Shown one piece after another: positions 61,001 to 64,000 of a DNA stretch of 64,000 nt (position 1 is the stretch's first letter; every line of letters starts with the position of its first letter). The stretch lies in the NCBI RefSeq assembly GCF_000247695.1, contig NW_004624778.1:8412924-8476923 (forward strand), in the 5' to 3' direction. Origin of the DNA: Heterocephalus glaber. Its lineage: Eukaryota; Chordata; Mammalia; Rodentia; Bathyergidae. Both the position numbers and the translations under genes were made by a program. The notes beneath the pieces were generated by a model. It did not search any database. It saw only the letters and a program-made list of their open reading frames with translations, and was not told the DNA's origin.

Positions 61001-63839
61001 ACCGGGTTTTACCAGGGGCATCGGGGTGGGGGGAGTGTAGGGCTGTGGCAGGGAGGTTCTCAGAGTTGGGTCAGAGGCCCTGGTTAGGCTCCTGTCCATT
61101 AAACAAAGACAACGCTCAGCACTAGGTGTTGAAACCCTGCATTTGGGGGGGGCGGGGGTTGCCCACAATGAACTAACAATTCATGTTATAATTTGCACAG
61201 GGCCGACACTTTGGGGAATGGGTTTCAGCTTGTCTGCCCACAGGGTGACTTGACTTGAAGGCTGGCCATAAGGCTCCTGGCACTCCCCCAAGGAGGAGGA
61301 ATCAGTGGCTGCAGGGAGAGCTTGCCAGAGGAGAGGGCGGAAGTCCACAAAGCCAGGTCCTTAGGAGATATATGGACAGACAAGGCTGCAGACCACACAA
61401 ACTCTCAGTCCCACACTGCCATAGCAAGTGTGCACAAGAGTCTGAATTATGTGTCTGCTGGGGGAACACAGCAGATTGCAAGCTAAGGCTGCCATCCCCA
61501 AGTGCCAGAACCTGGAGAGCCAGAGCTCTGAGTTGCAGGAAGTGTGGAGGCTGGGTTTCTCAACACAGTATTTCTGCAGATCTTGCTCTGGTAAGGCAAA
61601 GGTATCCTTATGACCTTCAGTGGCGTTTCTCTCTGAAGTCACAGGTTGTTAGGTCATTTTTTTGTTCTTCCTGCCTGCCTGTCCCTCCAGAGCCAGATTC
61701 CCTGGTTCCCCATCAGCCCGTGACCTCACCAGGGAAAACAATGGAGGCCTTTGTATATTATGAAAAGTCCATGCAGTCCCCACCTTGAGAGGCCACTTGA
61801 TAATCATCATTAGTATCAAATGTAGCTTGCTTCACTGTGTTTTCTAGACCTTTATTGTGTTTTATCCCAGATGGGCTGCTTTGCTTCTCAGTTTCTAGTT
61901 GATTTCACAGTGAGGAACAAGAGGTGAAGGAGCCAGTAGAACATTCTGGAAAAGAGCCTGACAGTGGCTTTGTTCCTTAAGGTGGACCACTGGGCCTTGC
62001 TCAGTGAGAGATGATCATCTGCAAATAAAAACTTGTGCAGAGGTGTGGGCAGTTGTGTTTTTGAGGCCATGTAGTCCTTTAGTTTAGTGATGTGATTGAA
62101 GTCCCAGCTCAGGGATTATGGCACTTTTCATGGCCTAAAGCAGTTGATTCTCATCGTGGATAGGGGTGTAACTGAAGGGCAGCTGTACGAGTGTCCAGTG
62201 AGACCTTCCATCCTTGTCGTTTTGGGGTCAAGGTAGTGGAGACTGATTTATTTGGGTGTGTGTCTCTTCCTTGCACTGTCACCCTCTCCTTTCTTGAGTG
62301 CTGCCATTTAAATAAATGGCTAGGTTTTGAGGGCAGTGGGCCATATGGAGGAGGTTGGGAGGTGCTGGACCAGCACCAGCTCAGTAAGCAGAGGCAGGAG
62401 CTCTGAGTCAAGGGAAAGGAATGGGTCCACAGTTGCGTCACTTGCAGAATCATTGGCATCACAGAAAGTAAAAAGAGCCTCCAAGCATCTCTACTGCAGC
62501 AGTCTCTTAAATGAGGAAAACGTACTTTCCAAGATGCCTAATGTGCAGTTACTTGGCTGCTGATCAGAGCCCTTCCGTGAGGAGACTTTCCACTTCTTAC
62601 GGCGTCTCTTGTTTTAGAAAGATCTTTCTTGTAGTGCACTAAAGGCATCTTCTTTAAACCCTAAATAGTTCCACTTCCTGAAAGTGTTCTTTGGATTCCT
62701 GAATCCAAAGCACCCTATTCTTGTACTAGGAGGATTGGTTTGCCAGTGTCTCTTCTCAAAGGCACAGGTGGGAAGCGCTCACAGAACAGAGTGCGGTACC
62801 AGGAGGTGGTCCAGTCTGCAGAGTGCAGGAGATTGTTACTTCTGCTGCTGAAGACACAGCTATGCCAGCTTCCTGGCAGCTTTGCTACTGTTGATGTGCA
62901 CTGAAATCAAAGTAAGGAAAACACCAAATAAAGTGACCTATGCTATTTTACTCATTCAAACATCATATCCTGGATTCTCTGGGCCAAAATTCAGGTCTTT
63001 GCATTATTATAATTATTCCCGTTTCTTCCTGCTGAATAGTTCTAGGCAGAGATAGGGATCAAATGTTAGCCAGGTCATTTAGTTTGGGTCTAGGAGCTGC
63101 ACAGCAGGCACGGAATCAGGGCATTCATGACCTGTAGCTGCCCAGCCAGTCAGAACTCCTTTTCTATGCTTTGTCTTGAGTGATCTCACTGGACAACACT
63201 ATCCACCGTCGCTGAATCTGGTTTCTCCTTTATATTAACTGCCTTCTTTGTCTTAAAAAAAAAAAGAGTTGATAAATGCATCTTGTCAAAGTAAAGTATT
63301 TTCGTTTCAGTTACGTTGTAAGCTCTCTGAGGACAGGAGTTACATCTTTTATTAAAATAATAGACACTTATTTTATTTCCCCAGCCTAGATGTTAAACAA
63401 GGGCAGATAGCTCTGTGGAAAGTACTTTCTTTATCAAAGCAGCTTCTTCTGCCTGGTCACCCCAATGCGTTCTGCATTCCTTCTTTAAAAACATCTGAAA
63501 TCTTTCCTCTGCCACCTTTTTGTGCTCCCAGCCAGGTAGACTGTGGCAGAGCTGAGGTACTGAACTTCTGCCCTGATCTACGGAGTTGTAGGGCATGTTC
63601 AGACCAAGTGCAGTGCAAGTTGTAGAAGATCTTGTTAGGGAGAATTGACCTCAGGACACTTAGGGAAAAACCCAAGGCAAAATAATAAATATGTATCAAA
63701 ATATGTGTCGCAGACAGTGCATACTATGGAAAATTGATAGCACACATCACCTTGATCTGGCACTTTTACCAGACATACCCGCCTATTCCTGCCAGTCACT
63801 TTCTGGTTTGTTTTTTGATACTTCAGTGAAGTAGCTGTT

Positions 63840-63965
63840 AACCCTTCTGGTTTTATAATCTAGAGGAGCAGACCCTGAGAGTTTTTCAAAAGGTTTCCTA
63901 AGATTACAGGTAATTGCTGAGGATTATTGGGGACTCAAATACTCAGGTACCCTGGTTTCCAGCAG
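63840..63965 (-). mobile_element. Possible MIR fossil
   Basis: CCTAAGATTACAGGTAATTGCTGAGG and GGGACTCAAATACTCAGG loosely follow the reverse-complemented MIR 5' half; weak. Confidence 0.35.
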
Positions 63966-64000
63966 CAGGCCTTATTACTGAAACATCCCACCATTTCTGC

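Overview
This is mammalian nuclear DNA, most likely from a non-murid rodent. The evidence is single-exon-sized coding information in a sea of introns and repeats, one CpG-island promoter, and a repeat set of ID-type tRNA-derived SINEs, a B1 monomer, a B1-dID composite SINE, MaLR-type LTRs, L1 fragments, and old MIR, L2, MER5-like and mariner fossils. I cannot fix the species from the sequence alone.

The only protein-coding gene I can support is the 5' end of SETBP1 (SET-binding protein 1), on the + strand. The call rests on the exon at 52708-53193, whose 162 codons match the SETBP1 N-terminus as I remember it and end in frame at a clean splice donor. The layout also fits: a noncoding first exon inside a CpG island (about 30.67-32.26 kb), a 20.6-kb intron 1 (31937-52538), exon 2 with 169 nt of 5' UTR plus the start codon, and then the first 10.8 kb of a longer intron 2.

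Region by region: 1-30.6 kb is AT-rich upstream intergenic DNA with no convincing gene. It holds two + strand L1 3' ends, a 3.6-kb degraded L1 ORF2 copy with a nested SINE, old minus-strand L1 pieces, three MaLR-like LTRs (two facing each other), a broken mariner transposase, a B1-dID element and two tandem minus-strand SINEs. The CpG island carries the promoter, exon 1, a 65-bp alternating purine-pyrimidine tract and G-quadruplex motifs. Intron 1 is mostly unique sequence with old MIR and L2 copies. Intron 2 holds an L1 copy with a 5' inversion and one recent SINE.

The most interesting signal is in the SETBP1 leader. Three overlapping upstream ORFs lie at the end of exon 1. One starts in a strong Kozak context four bases before the splice donor and is only completed by splicing to exon 2. 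SETBP1 is dosage-sensitive in humans, so this arrangement deserves a ribosome-profiling check. I found no sign of a new gene system, CRISPR array or exogenous element.
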